DNA of 64,000 nt, taken from the NCBI GenBank assembly GCA_020721585.1, contig DYMK01000010.1:1-64000 (forward strand), read 5' to 3'. Origin of the DNA: Sulfuricurvum sp. (GTDB lineage Bacteria; Campylobacterota; Campylobacteria; Campylobacterales; Sulfurimonadaceae). The notes below the pieces were generated by a model. The model had not been told where the DNA came from and made no database searches. It saw only the letters and a list, made by a program, of their open reading frames with translations. Positions 63,594-64,000 of this stretch are shown one piece after another (within the stretch, counting starts at the first letter, position 1; every line of letters starts with the position of its first letter). The position numbers and the translations under genes were made by a program.

Positions 63594-64000
63594 ACGCATC
63601 CCAAAAAATGACAGCATCCGCATTACCCTTTTGGGCAGCGTATTGGATGAATTTTTTCGCTTCACCCTTTTTGTCCAGTTTAAGGTAATAAATTTCTCCT
63701 ATACGATACGCTTGATAGGGAGAAACATGAAACGTTTTTGGGTCAATCATATAATGATTTTTGAGCAATATCTCCTCAACACGATCATAATTTTGATCGG
63801 CTAAAGCTTCTTGCAACGCCTTAACAAAAATAGCGGTATCATCGTGCGTTACTTCTGTGGTTTGCGCTACTGCCGGTTGAACAATAGTTACGTTGTTCTC
63901 TTTGGTTGTCTCTACTTTTGGAGGTGTAACCAGCGTTGCATTGTTTTCCTTAATTGGCTGAACCAATGGCATGGGAGAAACCATTGTCGCATTGACTTCG
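63574..64000 (-). CDS. Sel1/TPR-like protein with low-complexity N-terminal part (partial, runs off right edge)
   Basis: The frame is open through the right edge of the window, giving 141 visible residues plus one base. The visible N-terminal part is a repetitive Pro/Thr/Asn/Val linker (ENNATLVTPPKVETTKENN occurs as loose repeats). From about residue 50 the chain is helical, ending in a Sel1-like helix pair (AYRIGEIYYLKLDKKGEAKK, then YAAQKGNADAVIFWDAYEIY). Sel1 repeats are protein-binding scaffolds. It is the most upstream visible gene of the exported-protein cluster and overlaps protein A by about 20 bases. Confidence 0.7.
   Translation of the reverse strand, partial: EVNATMVSPMPLVQPIKENNATLVTPPKVETTKENNVTIVQPAVAQTTEVTHDDTAIFVKALQEALADQNYDRVEEILLKNHYMIDPKTFHVSPYQAYRIGEIYYLKLDKKGEAKKFIQYAAQKGNADAVIFWDAYEIYKY

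Overview
The window reads as a chromosome segment of a Campylobacterota bacterium, probably a free-living Sulfuricurvum/Sulfurimonas-like member of the Campylobacterales. This placement is an inference. It rests on a cbpA-hspR pair with a HAIR-type operator, an ileS-gatA-guaB run, short leaders with strong TATAAT boxes that often lack a clear -35, and Campylobacterota-style versions of CinA, MurC, MutS2 and PpiC. Coding density is very high and many genes overlap by 1 to 17 bases.

Left edge (1-3.6 kb): a Cas10/Cmr2-like GGDD protein runs off the window. It is followed by a TM2/zinc-ribbon protein, a six-tRNA cluster (Lys-Glu-Val-Asp-Val-Asp, with the Val-Asp pair tandemly duplicated) under a perfect consensus promoter, and cinA. 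From 3.7 to 13.5 kb there is a long plus-strand housekeeping run: ileS, a 41-residue membrane peptide, gatA, guaB, metY, metX, xseB, a nitrilase-fold protein that has lost its catalytic cysteine, and a ThiF-like protein. Two small lipoproteins follow on the minus strand.

From 14.5 to 27.4 kb: an aminotransferase, a three-gene accessory insert (HARE-HTH/PD-(D/E)XK-like protein plus an MNT/HEPN pair), murC, mutS2, a small AT-rich islet of tiny membrane proteins, rho-murI, dnaX and surE. From 28 to 33.2 kb lies a cell-surface region: a GT9 glycosyltransferase, a natural MNT-HEPN fusion, two GT-A glycosyltransferases, and an MBOAT O-acyltransferase followed by only the tail of what looks like its SGNH partner.

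From 33.3 to 53 kb: an orphan sensor kinase, ferredoxin, ppx, bamA, tyrA, queA-tatC-tatB, hemW, serS-cmoA, nth, two large hybrid kinases flanking a periplasmic PpiC-type isomerase, and purH. From 53 to 59.8 kb (minus strand) is a heavy-metal-type RND efflux operon with two tandem outer-membrane factor paralogues. Then come cbpA-hspR-ung.

The right edge (62.1-64 kb) holds a tightly coupled minus-strand cluster of unrecognised exported proteins that share a short tail motif. The codons of that motif also supply the Shine-Dalgarno sequence of the next gene. Two families of short dispersed palindromic repeats occupy intergenic gaps. The best candidates for undescribed biology are the Cas10-like protein at the left edge and the exported-protein cluster at the right edge.
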